From assembly GCF_000002875.2 (NCBI RefSeq), contig NC_009414.2:411001-475000 (forward strand): 64,000 nt of DNA. Direction: 5' to 3'. Below, in pieces: positions 29,801-38,746 of the stretch. The DNA is from Leishmania infantum JPCM5 (taxonomy: Eukaryota > Euglenozoa > Kinetoplastea > Trypanosomatida > Trypanosomatidae). Within the stretch, counting starts at the first letter, position 1; each line of letters starts with the position of its first letter. Under the pieces are notes generated by a model that was not told the DNA's origin, did not search any database, and saw only the letters and a list, made by a program, of their open reading frames with translations. The position numbers and the translations under genes are program-made.

Positions 29801-31173
29801 TAAACCTCGTCCAAAAGCGTTACCCGGAGGTGTTTGCTCAAGCAGCGAAGCAGCATGCCCAGCTGGTGGCGACGCTTTACATCGACTACGACCGCCCGTC
29901 TCTGCTCCCGTTTCTCAAGCAGATGTCCATGTACGTGGAGCGCATTCGTGAGTTGCATGCGCTCTGCCACAAACACCACTTCCTCGAAGAGGAGATCTTT
30001 CTTCTGTTTCGCATGGGCCGCGAGGACGAGGCGCTGCGCATCCTTGTAGAAAAGATGCACGACCTCCGACGCGCCTTGAAGTTTGTCGTCTCCGTCCCCG
30101 ACCTCGAGGAGCAGGCGGCGCTGTTCACGCGACTCGTCGACTACACCGTGGCGTACAACGCGAGCCTGCCAACGTGCAGCCTCGACAGCGCAAAGGGCGC
30201 CACGGCCGGGTCTGGAGTTCGGATGCGCTACGTGATGCACCACACAAAACCAAACGAAACGTACGCGTCGATCGCGGAGCAGTACCATGTTGCTCTGGAG
30301 GACGTGTGCAAGGTGAATGGCGTGGCAAGCACGTCCGGCGGCGCTGTCTCGCCACCACCGTCTGCCGCTGTGGAGGCCTCGAAGAGGCGCACGAGTTGCA
30401 GCTCACCCTTGCAGGGCCAAGGAGAAGCGCAGCGGCGCGCATCCTGCGATGCGGACGCCGCGAACGACCTGCCGACTCCACCGCCACAGTGCGTTGTGCC
30501 GCTCAATCTCTTCGGCGACTTCCTCAGGGCCCTTGCAGAACCGCAGTTCATGGAGCATCCCGCGTTGGATGTGCGACTCGTTCTGCCGAGGCTTCCGAGC
30601 CGTGAGCCCATCCTGCACGCCGGGCCCAGCATTGCTGCCATCGCACACACCATGGCAGAGGAGATTGCGTTTTTCTCCACCGTGTGCATGGTTGGCGAGA
30701 ACGACTTGATGGGCTACTATGGGCAGCTGCTGAAGCGACGCACGGCGGCCATCGCGATGGGTCGACCTCGCCACCCCGTCGAGAGCGGCACCGCCACCAT
30801 GAACGAGGCTGCTACGACGGCCAGGCATGCGGCTGCGAAATCGGCAGAGGGCTCAGCGGCGGTGCACCGATGCGCAGCTTGCCGCCAGCTGCTTGCGCAG
30901 CGGGTGGTCGTCTTTGCGTGCCAGCACATGTACCACCCGGCCTGTGTCCTGCAGTACCTGAGGAAGTCACCGACGGACGCCTTCACCGGCGGAGGAGGTG
31001 CGACCTTTGGTGGCCGCGCTGGGGGCGCCGTCCCCGTGATGCGCGACGGCGCGGCACTAGCGTTGCCTGTAACATCCACTGCGGCGGCATGGGCAGAGAC
31101 GATGGAGGGGGAGCTCCGCAAACTGCCGGTTTACTGCCGCGCGTGCCGTCAACACTCGGGCGAGCAGAGTTGA
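26830..31173 (+). CDS. VPS41: VPS41, HOPS-complex subunit, with LysM-like insert
   Basis: A 1,447-residue homologue of VPS41, the HOPS tethering subunit for late endosome/lysosome (vacuole) fusion. An acidic N-terminus (60-125) leads into a WD40-type propeller (about 130-560) with the VPS41-like string VCGGSTKVLLLTKGVLWSN, then GRGRIHKVRWCH and DAEITLYNMKSG. Clathrin-heavy-chain-like helices follow (about 565-1110), interrupted by a disordered Ser/Thr/Asp insert at 757-847. A C-terminal RING-type zinc motif uses C1348, C1351, C1364, H1366, H1369, C1372 and, after a 60-residue insert, C1436 and C1439. A LysM-like motif lies at about 1132-1167. The length exceeds human VPS41 (854 residues), mostly by disordered inserts. 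An upstream in-frame ATG (26581) would add 83 residues but precedes the inferred acceptor. The family call is good; VPS8 or VPS39 fit less well. Confidence 0.82.
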   Translation: MKRHDSSGDASASPPPLSPLPAPVQEVDHAHDGSRTSSSSTPASHHTLEKREATGCGGTRHSSPSGGKKAGDDGVDGTENDSYTSYYEYDSGYGEENSSFADSDNCRGSGSVDDDRSSTAASLLPQEDLLRFLSYTLAGAALEDHRLMAMEAFRHILVLGTNQGAVAVVEPSSGKLKEVYTNHHEPICDVDCTINELYIAACDKAGHVTIQSRRDVKDVWMAELNGPIESVALHPLYHKMDSCPMVCGGSTKVLLLTKGVLWSNSRRVRTLQEGRGRIHKVRWCHTAAIDVVAWLSDAEITLYNMKSGAVARRISLPDLTAQNALYPPTLRWEQNLSRDPTAAATSTATLLCGWGDVVQEVRLHADPHARRLSGGGLFGVDRSPRSTLLQGGWRGTSSSSFPLRASSGSAALAPSPSLTTAADAAGRSPCVVELRTSKPLRPSSTLFPYRVCGIAPYGPQRYVVLAGIVEGDTEGVLKDLEVRVVDRNSLTDVYRGRMPIRFIHPLQLHLTYLELLPSLAAKPASAASPPQFALPADPLAPSPMTQYFILSVDTIVKAVPSDVDDHVEFLLRTSQFERAYRYAAAHARQLRRHVLEHVGQQWLMHLFHNRSTEEGALLKILELLPELIPRDNSAAWEQWIYRLDTCGESWRLIALLPASTGASAEYRVASTPDMQEEQDAYAEHADAAARSLPRPVATLQTPIQREYYDLVLLRCLRHDPSLFFAALHKFHTLFSVPVVLKATEVVYREQCAAAAAWWEGDDSDEEKNDNEDQHGQTRNTTASNASPTLSTASADQSGVPSVAPASPPPTTPQGTLEETSASRAVSHPSPVTTAGAGATSAPSMSRTSRWSLVASYGFLLRCARRHEEALQVLLHLPASPRSDREVFGLIRDQQLFHKARELLPELLHRREDATLQLLMEHVAGASGRNGVTDGGDAALAFQVVVAETDGTAPSSPSLDALQYGSAQDPLCTESVISRLEKSDRLHLLRYLNLVQKRYPEVFAQAAKQHAQLVATLYIDYDRPSLLPFLKQMSMYVERIRELHALCHKHHFLEEEIFLLFRMGREDEALRILVEKMHDLRRALKFVVSVPDLEEQAALFTRLVDYTVAYNASLPTCSLDSAKGATAGSGVRMRYVMHHTKPNETYASIAEQYHVALEDVCKVNGVASTSGGAVSPPPSAAVEASKRRTSCSSPLQGQGEAQRRASCDADAANDLPTPPPQCVVPLNLFGDFLRALAEPQFMEHPALDVRLVLPRLPSREPILHAGPSIAAIAHTMAEEIAFFSTVCMVGENDLMGYYGQLLKRRTAAIAMGRPRHPVESGTATMNEAATTARHAAAKSAEGSAAVHRCAACRQLLAQRVVVFACQHMYHPACVLQYLRKSPTDAFTGGGGATFGGRAGGAVPVMRDGAALALPVTSTAAAWAETMEGELRKLPVYCRACRQHSGEQS

Positions 31174-31856
31174 ACCCGTCCCCCCTGTGCGCCCTATCGG
31201 TATTGTGAAGCGCACACGCACAGGTACAGAGAGAGAGAGCTGTGGCCTCACGCTCGCCTTTGTAGTGGCCGATTCGGTCGTGACAAGACGGCACCAATGC
31301 GCGTGAAGAGGGAAGAAGGGAAGGCCACTTTGAAAAACGGCATCATCGACGGCGTGACCGCTCGCTGATCCGCGGCGGGCAAACCAGAAAAGGACGAACA
31401 CGCCCGTGCACATGCCGCGTCTTCTGTAGCCCAGCGCGCATGCGCTGACTCTGATGCAATGGGCTTGCAATACTGACAGGCTGAAGTAAGCCGCAGAGGC
31501 AGAGCGATGTGTATGCGTTCCCTCCTTTCCCTTTGCTTTTTCCGCCAAGTACTGCGCACCTGCGGTTCTAATCGTCGCTACGTCAGCTCCTGCCTCACCC
31601 CCCCCTCTCCCGCCCTCTCTTCCTCTCTCCTCTCGATCTCTCCTAACCATGCTCAACGGTTGCAAGGATACCTGGTACGCCTGTGTGTGTGTGTGTGCAC
31701 TGTGCAGACTGAGCCGCTGCCCGACGGTAGGTTTCACCCAACGAAAAAGACAAAACAGACAGAACACTACACGGCCGTGAAGCTGCGAAACAAAAAAAAT
31801 AAATAAAGAATCGGTAACGAAGAGGGCGCTGCGCACCATCGTTGGCAGCCGTCATC
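31174..31856 (+). other. 0.7 kb intergenic region
   Basis: No gene recognised. A long pyrimidine tract (31585-31650) is followed by AGs at 31665-31666 and 31706-31707 and a (GT)8 run at 31682-31697. Confidence 0.6.
31585..31666 (+). promoter_or_regulatory. Candidate spliced-leader acceptor for IMP4
   Basis: The strongest pyrimidine tract of this spacer ends near 31650; the first AG after it is 31665-31666, about 190 nt upstream of the ATG at 31857. Confidence 0.4.
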
Positions 31857-32723
31857 ATGCGCCGTAGCGTCATTCGTACGCGCAAGGAGTTCCTCGAGCG
31901 CAAGCAGCACGAGCGCGTCCATGAGGCGATCCACGCACGCAAGGAGCAATTCCGCAGTGCGGTGGAGACGGCCACCCCGCTGCCTGGGCACCTCAAGAAG
32001 GACGCGCTGGCGCTGAAGAAGTTCACTGAACTCGATGACGCGCAAACCCGCAACCTGACGACGACGGTGGATGACGAATACGCCAACGCCGGCCAGGAGG
32101 ACCCGCACGTGCTCGTCACGACGTCCCGCAACGCGTCGCAGAAGCTGCTGGAGTTTGCGAAGGAGGTGCGGCTCATCGTGCCGAATGCCGTGCGCATGAA
32201 TCGCGGTAACCTCAGTGTGCATCAGCTCATGGACGCGGCCCGGAAGGAGAACTACACAGATGTGTTGGTGCTGCAGGAGTCGCAGGGTGTACCGGATAGT
32301 TTGACTGTCTCTCACCTCCCCCTAGGCCCCACCGTGACCTTCACCATTCACAACCTTGTAGCACGCCACGACATTGAGGGCGTGGGCACCATGTCAGAGC
32401 AGTATCCGCATCTCATCTTCGAGAACTTCTCCACTAAGCTCGGTATCCGCATAAAGGACGTGCTGCGCTACCTCTTCCCCGTGCCCAAGGCGGACGCATC
32501 CCGCGTGCTGACCTTTGACAACGAGAACGACTTTATTAGCTTCCGTCACCACACCTTCAAGAAGGAAAAAGGCAAGAAGCAGGTGGAGCTGACGGAGGTG
32601 GGGCCGCGGTTTGAACTGACCCCGTACCGCATCGTGCTTGGCACACTCGAGATGGACGATGCAGAGACGGAATGGGTGCTGCAGCCGTACATGAACACCG
32701 CGAAGAAGCGCCGGCTCTTGTAG
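31857..32723 (+). CDS. IMP4: IMP4, U3 snoRNP Brix-domain protein
   Basis: A 288-residue homologue of IMP4, which joins the Mpp10-IMP3-IMP4 complex in the nucleolar small-subunit processome and aids U3 pairing with pre-rRNA. It aligns from the first residues (MRRSVIRTRKEFLERKQHE) through VDDEYANAGQEDPHVLVTTS (about 67-86) and the Brix core with VSHLPLGPTVTFTIHN (about 151-166), to RFELTPYRIVLGTLE near the end. The length matches the family (yeast and human about 290). The frame can be extended to 31842 only with TTG. The ATG at 31857 agrees with the homologues' N-terminus. No oddities seen. Confidence 0.95.
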   Translation: MRRSVIRTRKEFLERKQHERVHEAIHARKEQFRSAVETATPLPGHLKKDALALKKFTELDDAQTRNLTTTVDDEYANAGQEDPHVLVTTSRNASQKLLEFAKEVRLIVPNAVRMNRGNLSVHQLMDAARKENYTDVLVLQESQGVPDSLTVSHLPLGPTVTFTIHNLVARHDIEGVGTMSEQYPHLIFENFSTKLGIRIKDVLRYLFPVPKADASRVLTFDNENDFISFRHHTFKKEKGKKQVELTEVGPRFELTPYRIVLGTLEMDDAETEWVLQPYMNTAKKRRLL

Positions 32724-33994
32724 GCGGGGCACCCTGCAGGTGCGTCATGATGATGATGGTCGCATTTAGGTGGCACGGCGGGAGCGGTGAGGGTGGGCGG
32801 GAGATGCTGCATGTGCCGTCTTCTTTCCATTCCGCCGATAATACGCTTATCTGCTTGTGTGGACGCTTCTGGGATTTATTGCTGCTGCGGTGATGGCCGA
32901 GCTGCCGCTGCGTAAGTTGCCTCGGACATCGTGTGCGTGTTCTCTCTGTCAGTCTCTCTATGCGTCATCTCTTGAGCCCGTCTGCACGCGCGCGAGGCGG
33001 GGGAGAGGCGCAGCGCACACGCTCGGGAGTGACGATGCCACCACCGTTTCCGGCCTTGTCGCGCTCTTGGTAACTTCCTCTTTCGTCAGCTCCCTCCTTG
33101 TAATTCATGCCTGCTTCCGGAAAGCGGTGTTCTGCGTGCCTACATGCGTGTGTGCGTGCGCGTGCGCGTGTATGTGCGTGCCTGCCTATGTGTTTGCATC
33201 CTTTGGTCTGGTGATAGCTGATCTTCGTTGTACTTTCTTACGCCTCCTTCTCTAAAAAACAAACAAACAAACGAAGCCTCGCTTAACACTTCCACTCGCT
33301 TGGACGGGTAACGACTGTGCGCGCCTCTTCGTCCTTTCCTTTCTCGCTATCTCTGTGTCTCTTGTGACCTCTTCTCTCCTACATCGGCAGCTGCGCTTCC
33401 GCGGCGTCGGACCGCTTCACTTGAAGCCTTCTAATCCTCCCGAACATCACCTCCTCCGCCGACTCTCCCGCTCGGCGCACTCGCACCTCCTCTGTGTAGA
33501 AGGAGCTCGATCCGCGGTCAGGTTTCCCGTAACCAAGGCGCAACGCACACGTGGCCACTGCGCGAGCTCAAGCGTGCGCGGCACGGAGGGGAAGTGTCGG
33601 GTGGTGGTGGTGGTGGGTGTGGAGGAGCAGGATAGATGTCGGCTGTCGAAAAACGGCTAGAAGAACGCTGCGGATGTGCGAGTGGGATGGAGGGAGTGTG
33701 TGCTGTGCGGTAGAGCACGACGGAGAGGAGGAGGAGGAGGAGAGGGGGCGGCGAGAGACGCGTGCCGGACATAAGAAGAAATACCTTCTCATTAAGAAAA
33801 CGCAGCCACATGACACGGAAAACGAAGCGATGCACTTCTAAAAAGGCCTCGCTCGGCGATGGATCACCACCTACACGTGCGCCGTTTTGGCACACTTGCA
33901 CGCGCACTTTACACCCGTGTCATGTCCCGGGGCGCGGTTATCGTGGGAAGGGGCAACTGCGTGATGATGCATGTGTGAGGTACGAACACGGATG

Positions 33995-34020
33995 CCCCCC
34001 CTCCCCCCCGGGGGGGGGAG
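33995..34020. repeat. C7-T-C7-G9 inverted repeat
   Basis: C7 (33995-34001), T, C7 (34003-34009), then G9 (34010-34018) and AG. CT-C7 faces G9-AG with no loop beyond the tract itself. It could fold as a GC hairpin or a G-quadruplex-prone element. Confidence 0.85.
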
Positions 34021-34218
34021 CAGCCCCGTTCCTGTCTGCTTTTCTCGCTGAAGATGCGCACTTGCGCAGAGAGAGAAGTGCAGAAAACAGTTAGAGAGGC
34101 TCACCGCTGATCCCGTGCACCTCACTCCCCTCCATCATGCTGCCCCATCATGCCTGCACACACACGGACGTGCAAGCACTCGCGTGTGTATGGCTCTCTG
34201 CACGACCTGCCGTTACAC

Positions 34219-34288
34219 TCCTTCTCGATTCTCTTTTTTTTTGTGGTTACATTCGCTCCATCTCGATCTCCTCCGCTCGCCGAATCAG
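34219..34288 (+). promoter_or_regulatory. Candidate spliced-leader acceptor for the SNF2 gene
   Basis: T/C-rich tracts with a T9 run are followed by the first AG at 34287-34288, 99 nt before the ATG at 34388. An out-of-frame ATG at 34341, open to 34481, would remain on the mRNA as an overlapping upstream ORF. Confidence 0.45.
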
Positions 34289-34387
34289 AGGTAACACCCT
34301 CCTCTCTCTGTGCGGCGGGCGCATTGTACAGCACTCCCTCATGTGCATACCGGGCACCCATCTCTTCCCCCTTCGCCACCGCCGCGC

Positions 34388-37300
34388 ATGTCCTCGGAGA
34401 CTCCTCGCGCCAGCACCCACGATGTCTTCTGCGCTGCGCTGCAGAGGCTCGGCGGCGCACATATATTTTCTCAGAACTTAATACAGAGGACAGCGGTGGC
34501 ATCGCTGTCGCCGCGTAGCCAAAATGGCAATGGGGTGAGCGCCGTCATCGCAGAATCCGCGGCGCCGAGTGACGCCGGTACGAACCAGCTGCCAGACCCT
34601 GGCATCGACGCGGATGCCAAGCCGGTCGACAAGCCATGCTGCCGAGGCAAACAGCCATGTGAGTGCACTGACACCGCACCCGTGAAGGCGATGGCCACTC
34701 TTTATGACCCACCGGCGCGATGTGAGGGAGTCGTGGCGGCGCAGGATGCGCAAAGACGCTTGCATCATCTGCGGTTTTTAGGTGGGCGTTTTTCCCTTGC
34801 CGATGGCGCGAATGCATCACAGTCGCAGCAGACGAGCGGGTATGCGTCCACGGCGACCAACAACGCGCACGTCAACGACGGCTGCAGCAGCACCTGGGAG
34901 TTGAAGGCGAGCTACTTTCAAGCGATGAAGGAAACGCTCACCGCCGTTATGGGGCGTCGACTGCGCTCTCAGCTGCTCGGCGACGACGGCACAGCCGACA
35001 CCGGCACAGTTCTGCGTGCCCCTGTGCCACGCGGCGCCACGGGAGCATCGACCATGACGACGTCGGCTCGACAAGCGGCGCTCCGTAGAAGGATGGAGGC
35101 CTTCACGAGTGCCGTGGCACATCAGGAGTCGATCCTGGATGACGTTGCGGCGGCATGCAGGGCACACCTGCACACAGTCGGAGGTGCCACAGCGGTCCCA
35201 GCCCCCTGCTTTTTCTTTGCTGCTCTTCCCCAGATCTCAATGCGGCAATGGGCCGGCTCGCACCTCTACAAACAGTGGCTCGTGCGCTGCGAGACTCCGC
35301 GTGCTTCACTGCCGTCAACGGCGACAAGACCAAAAAAGGTCGGCCTTCATGGGGCACCGATGCTGCCGTCGCCCTCCGCCCCGCGAGCTCCGGCAACGAC
35401 GCTTGTGCTGCCGCTGGATGTAGAGGCGGAGTTGCGCAAGTACTGGAAGCTGCATGACGAGGCCGAAGCGCGCGCGCGACTGGAGGCGTTGCGTTGCAAC
35501 GACGCCCAGGCGTTCGCTGAGCACGTCAGCTTGCTGAAGGTGTCTGCGCTTCTCGAAATCATGGAGAGGACGGAGGGCTTTATGCACCGCATCGGGCTAC
35601 GGCTTCAGTCCCATGCCACTCAGGCCGCCGCAAACCGTGGTGGTGATGGCGCATGTGCTGTGTCTACGACGCGCGCAGCACCTGCAGCCCTTGCTGAGCC
35701 GGGTATCGCCGACCGCCCAGGGGGCGCAGCAGGATGCCACGGCAGCGAGTACGAGCGCTTCCGTTCCTACGTGGCATCCACCAAGAATGAGTTCAAGCTC
35801 ATGCACCGCGTGGATGTGTTTGTGGCGGCCCAGCCGGCCGGCCTGGACGCGACGCTGCTTCCTCACCAGATGGATGGCCTGCGCTTTCTGGCGTCCCTTG
35901 ACGCCAACCACATCAACGGCATCCTGGCGGACGAAATGGGCGTGGGCAAGACGATTCAGACGCTCGCTTTTCTCCTCTACCTGAAAAACAGACGGGGCGA
36001 GACTGGCGAGGGCAGCGGCGGCAGAGTGGCGCCGCTGCGAGTGGGTTCACGGCTCCCGCATCTGGTTCTTGCCCCGCTCTCTGTCGTCCGAGAGTGGCGG
36101 GAGGCATGCGAGCAGTTTGTGCCGAGTACTCTTGACGTTGCCATGTACCAGGAGCTGGCCGACCCCGTCCACGAAGCTGCGGCTTACGACCTTGTCCTTC
36201 TTCCGGCCCATGCTATCCGCTACGTTGGCGCGGAGGCAGCGCGCATTCGGTGGCACTATATCGTCGTGGACGAGGCTCACAAGGCGCTGGCGAACCTGAG
36301 CACCATCACGGCGCAGCGCATCTTGGGCCTCCCGTGCTTGCGCCGCCTGGTGCTGACTGGGACGCCGCTCAGCAGCGACCTGCAGGAGCTCTGGTCGCTG
36401 CTGCACTTTCTGAATCCGGAGGTGTTTACCGACAATGACGCGTTTGAGGAGGTCTTTCGACGGCCGTTTCGCGTGTACGAGGCGCATGAGATGGAGCTGA
36501 CAGAGGAGGAGCGCGGTCTGCTAATACTGCGACTGCATCAGGTTCTGCGGCCGTTTCTGCTGCGCCGCACAAAGGCGGACGTCGATTCGACTCTTCGGAT
36601 GACGCTCCATCACATGTGGTGCCCGCTGAGTGCGATGCAGCAGCGCTTGCTGTGCATGCTGCGCGAGCAGCGGCGAATGCCCACGGTTCTCGGTATGGCG
36701 GGAGGCTACAGCGGTAAAAGTAGCAGCAGTAGCGAGGCGGACAATGAGGAGGAGACCGCAGGCGCCGCTGACGAGGCGGCGCACACGAGCACGTTTCCAG
36801 CGGCGGAGATAGGGACTGGCGAGTCCTCTGGCTGCACCCAACACACTGCTTCTGCAGCATTCGCGGCAGAAGCTCTGCACGGCGAGTTCTCTCCAGACCT
36901 CGACACTCTCCAGGCGCGCAATGAGACGGCCACGACCCGTGATCGGGTCGCCGAGCTCGTCTGGCGGCATCTGCCCGCCCTGGCGAGCACTGAGTCCAGC
37001 GACATCTTGCGCTGCGCAGTGCAGCAGGACAGAGCCCTCGGGCTCACCAGCGCCGGCGTCTCAGAATCGTCCGCGCGGCTTCTGTGCAACCACGCCTTTT
37101 TGCTGCCCTTCTTTTCACAGGTCCTTCATCGGCATGGCCTCGATGAGGTAACGCAGGAGGGGTGCAGCGACGCGGACGCGGCCGCTGCACGAACCTCGGA
37201 AAGCAGCGTTGTCGGTGGCAAGGCCGCGGAAGGTTGTGGCGCTGCCGGTCTCACCCTTGCGTGCAGCGGTAAGTTTCTTGTCCTGCATCTGCTACTCTCG

Positions 37301-38746
37301 CGCCTGTACGTGGCGCAGCGCAAGGTGGTGCTCTTCACGCACTGGCTCAATTGTGTGGACCTGCTCGTCGACTATCTGCACAGCCGCGGCTGGGCCGACT
37401 ACGCGGAGGTGCTCACAGGCGGCAGCAGCGAGGCCGAGCGTCTGACGAGCGTGCGGCGCTTCCGCGAGGACCCGGCGTGTCTCTTCTTCCTTCTCTCCAT
37501 CAAGGCTGGCGGGTGCGGGATCAACCTGCAAGCTGCGCACATGGTGGTCCTCGTGGACCGTGACTACACGGCAACCAACGAGGATCAAGCACTAGCACGC
37601 GTCTACCGCATTGGCCAGCGGCACACCGTGCGGGCCGTATACCTCGCCACCACCGACGCCAGCGAGCAGCGTGTCGCCCAGCGGGCAGCGGCGAAGAACA
37701 AACCGCGGCAGGCCATCATCAACGATGGTGTCTATCAAGTGACGACGGCGAGCGAAGCAGAGCGAGCGGGCGAGACGGGCGAGACTGTGACAGCGGCGAC
37801 ATTCGCAGATCCTCCTTCACATGCTCACAATGAACTGGATACCTCCGAGCTGTGGCGGTCGATCCCTGGCGCCACCACGCCACCATCGCCCACTACTGCG
37901 ACGCAGGAGGCGCGAAGGCCCGAGTGTGATGGCACGGCCTACGGCGCTGCCGGGCCCGCGCCGTTTTCCCTGCCGCCACCGGAGGCGTTCTGGGCGGCTC
38001 TCTCTCGCCTTGTTGAATCGATGGATGAGCTGGTGCTCACCGAGGAGGATCAGGCGGCAGCAACGGTGCGCAGTGCCAAAGAGGAGGGGTGTAGCATGGA
38101 CTGTACTCCCGCTAACAGCGCCGCTGCGCGGCTCCTTGCAACTCGGCCGCCACAGAGCACTGCAGAGCTGCACCTGCGCCTGCAAGGGGGAAAGCCCGAG
38201 ATGTTCTCGGGCCCTCAGCGCGAGCGTGGCGTGGCCCCGTCGCTGAGCGGCACCGCGGCGGACGACGCGTACTTGGGGGCATGGAAGCATGGCGCGGAAG
38301 CCCCGACCGCCGGGGACCGCACGAGACCCCACACGCCTAGCGAACCTCAGGCAGCCGCCCTCGCCGCGACGCCGCAGTCAACGCCTCTGTCCGCCCCTGT
38401 TACAGATCCTCTGCGAAACAGTGCCTTGTTTTGGTTGGAGTTCAGCCATCTTCTTCGCATCGCCGGGCGCGGCCCTTATCTCCTTTCCGACTCCCTCCGT
38501 GCCGCCGTCACTAACGACGCCAGGAAGAGCGACCCAGAGGAGCGTGTGCGGCGTCGGCAGCGGCGCGATCGTCGCGTCGCTAAGCGTCTGCGGCTCGCAA
38601 GCGTCGACGTGCCTGACGACTTCCGCGAGGCTTGCTGGGCGAAGGAGGGCATCGACGACAATGCCGAGGTAGCGGAGCGCTACTTGCGCTTCCTCGATGC
38701 AAACGCCGGCAAGCGACGGCAGCGAAGGCGAAAGGATGCGGGCTGA
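34388..38746 (+). CDS. Divergent SNF2-family ATPase
   Basis: A 1,452-residue chromatin-remodeller-type ATPase. Lobe 1 has LLPHQMDGLRFL, motif I DEMGVGKT (K521; most relatives have DEMGLGKT), LVLAPLSVVREW, motif II D628-E-A-H631 and motif III LTGTPLSSDLQELWSLLHFL, where relatives usually have LQNNL. RPFLLRRTKADVD closes the lobe. An acidic, low-complexity insert follows (about 768-955). Lobe 2 has KVVLFTHWLNCVDLL, LSIKAGGCGINLQAA and motif VI DQALARVYRIGQ with arginine fingers R1071 and R1074. N-terminal 500 residues and the C-terminal tail (basic RVRRRQRRDRRVAKR near 1388, likely nuclear localisation) show no other domain. The subfamily is unclear. The ATG at 34388 is chosen; the frame above it starts with GTG. 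Confidence 0.85.
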   Translation: MSSETPRASTHDVFCAALQRLGGAHIFSQNLIQRTAVASLSPRSQNGNGVSAVIAESAAPSDAGTNQLPDPGIDADAKPVDKPCCRGKQPCECTDTAPVKAMATLYDPPARCEGVVAAQDAQRRLHHLRFLGGRFSLADGANASQSQQTSGYASTATNNAHVNDGCSSTWELKASYFQAMKETLTAVMGRRLRSQLLGDDGTADTGTVLRAPVPRGATGASTMTTSARQAALRRRMEAFTSAVAHQESILDDVAAACRAHLHTVGGATAVPAPCFFFAALPQISMRQWAGSHLYKQWLVRCETPRASLPSTATRPKKVGLHGAPMLPSPSAPRAPATTLVLPLDVEAELRKYWKLHDEAEARARLEALRCNDAQAFAEHVSLLKVSALLEIMERTEGFMHRIGLRLQSHATQAAANRGGDGACAVSTTRAAPAALAEPGIADRPGGAAGCHGSEYERFRSYVASTKNEFKLMHRVDVFVAAQPAGLDATLLPHQMDGLRFLASLDANHINGILADEMGVGKTIQTLAFLLYLKNRRGETGEGSGGRVAPLRVGSRLPHLVLAPLSVVREWREACEQFVPSTLDVAMYQELADPVHEAAAYDLVLLPAHAIRYVGAEAARIRWHYIVVDEAHKALANLSTITAQRILGLPCLRRLVLTGTPLSSDLQELWSLLHFLNPEVFTDNDAFEEVFRRPFRVYEAHEMELTEEERGLLILRLHQVLRPFLLRRTKADVDSTLRMTLHHMWCPLSAMQQRLLCMLREQRRMPTVLGMAGGYSGKSSSSSEADNEEETAGAADEAAHTSTFPAAEIGTGESSGCTQHTASAAFAAEALHGEFSPDLDTLQARNETATTRDRVAELVWRHLPALASTESSDILRCAVQQDRALGLTSAGVSESSARLLCNHAFLLPFFSQVLHRHGLDEVTQEGCSDADAAAARTSESSVVGGKAAEGCGAAGLTLACSGKFLVLHLLLSRLYVAQRKVVLFTHWLNCVDLLVDYLHSRGWADYAEVLTGGSSEAERLTSVRRFREDPACLFFLLSIKAGGCGINLQAAHMVVLVDRDYTATNEDQALARVYRIGQRHTVRAVYLATTDASEQRVAQRAAAKNKPRQAIINDGVYQVTTASEAERAGETGETVTAATFADPPSHAHNELDTSELWRSIPGATTPPSPTTATQEARRPECDGTAYGAAGPAPFSLPPPEAFWAALSRLVESMDELVLTEEDQAAATVRSAKEEGCSMDCTPANSAAARLLATRPPQSTAELHLRLQGGKPEMFSGPQRERGVAPSLSGTAADDAYLGAWKHGAEAPTAGDRTRPHTPSEPQAAALAATPQSTPLSAPVTDPLRNSALFWLEFSHLLRIAGRGPYLLSDSLRAAVTNDARKSDPEERVRRRQRRDRRVAKRLRLASVDVPDDFREACWAKEGIDDNAEVAERYLRFLDANAGKRRQRRRKDAG

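Larger units (their letters stand above)
32724..34387 (+). other. 1.7 kb intergenic region
   Basis: No gene supported. It includes a frame at 32893-33255 rich in Cys, Val and Ala that resembles no family, a (GGT)n run at 33599-33617 and an unusual C/G palindrome at 33995-34020. Pyrimidine tracts at 34219-34280 precede the next gene. Confidence 0.6.

Noticed and set aside
30223..30330. Reading the LysM-like motif as gene transfer from bacteria
   Set aside because: Base composition and codon use match the rest of VPS41, and LysM motifs also occur in native eukaryotic proteins.
32893..33255. Cys/Val-rich frame downstream of IMP4
   Set aside because: The Cys run is coded by a GTGC-type simple repeat; no domain or acceptor support.
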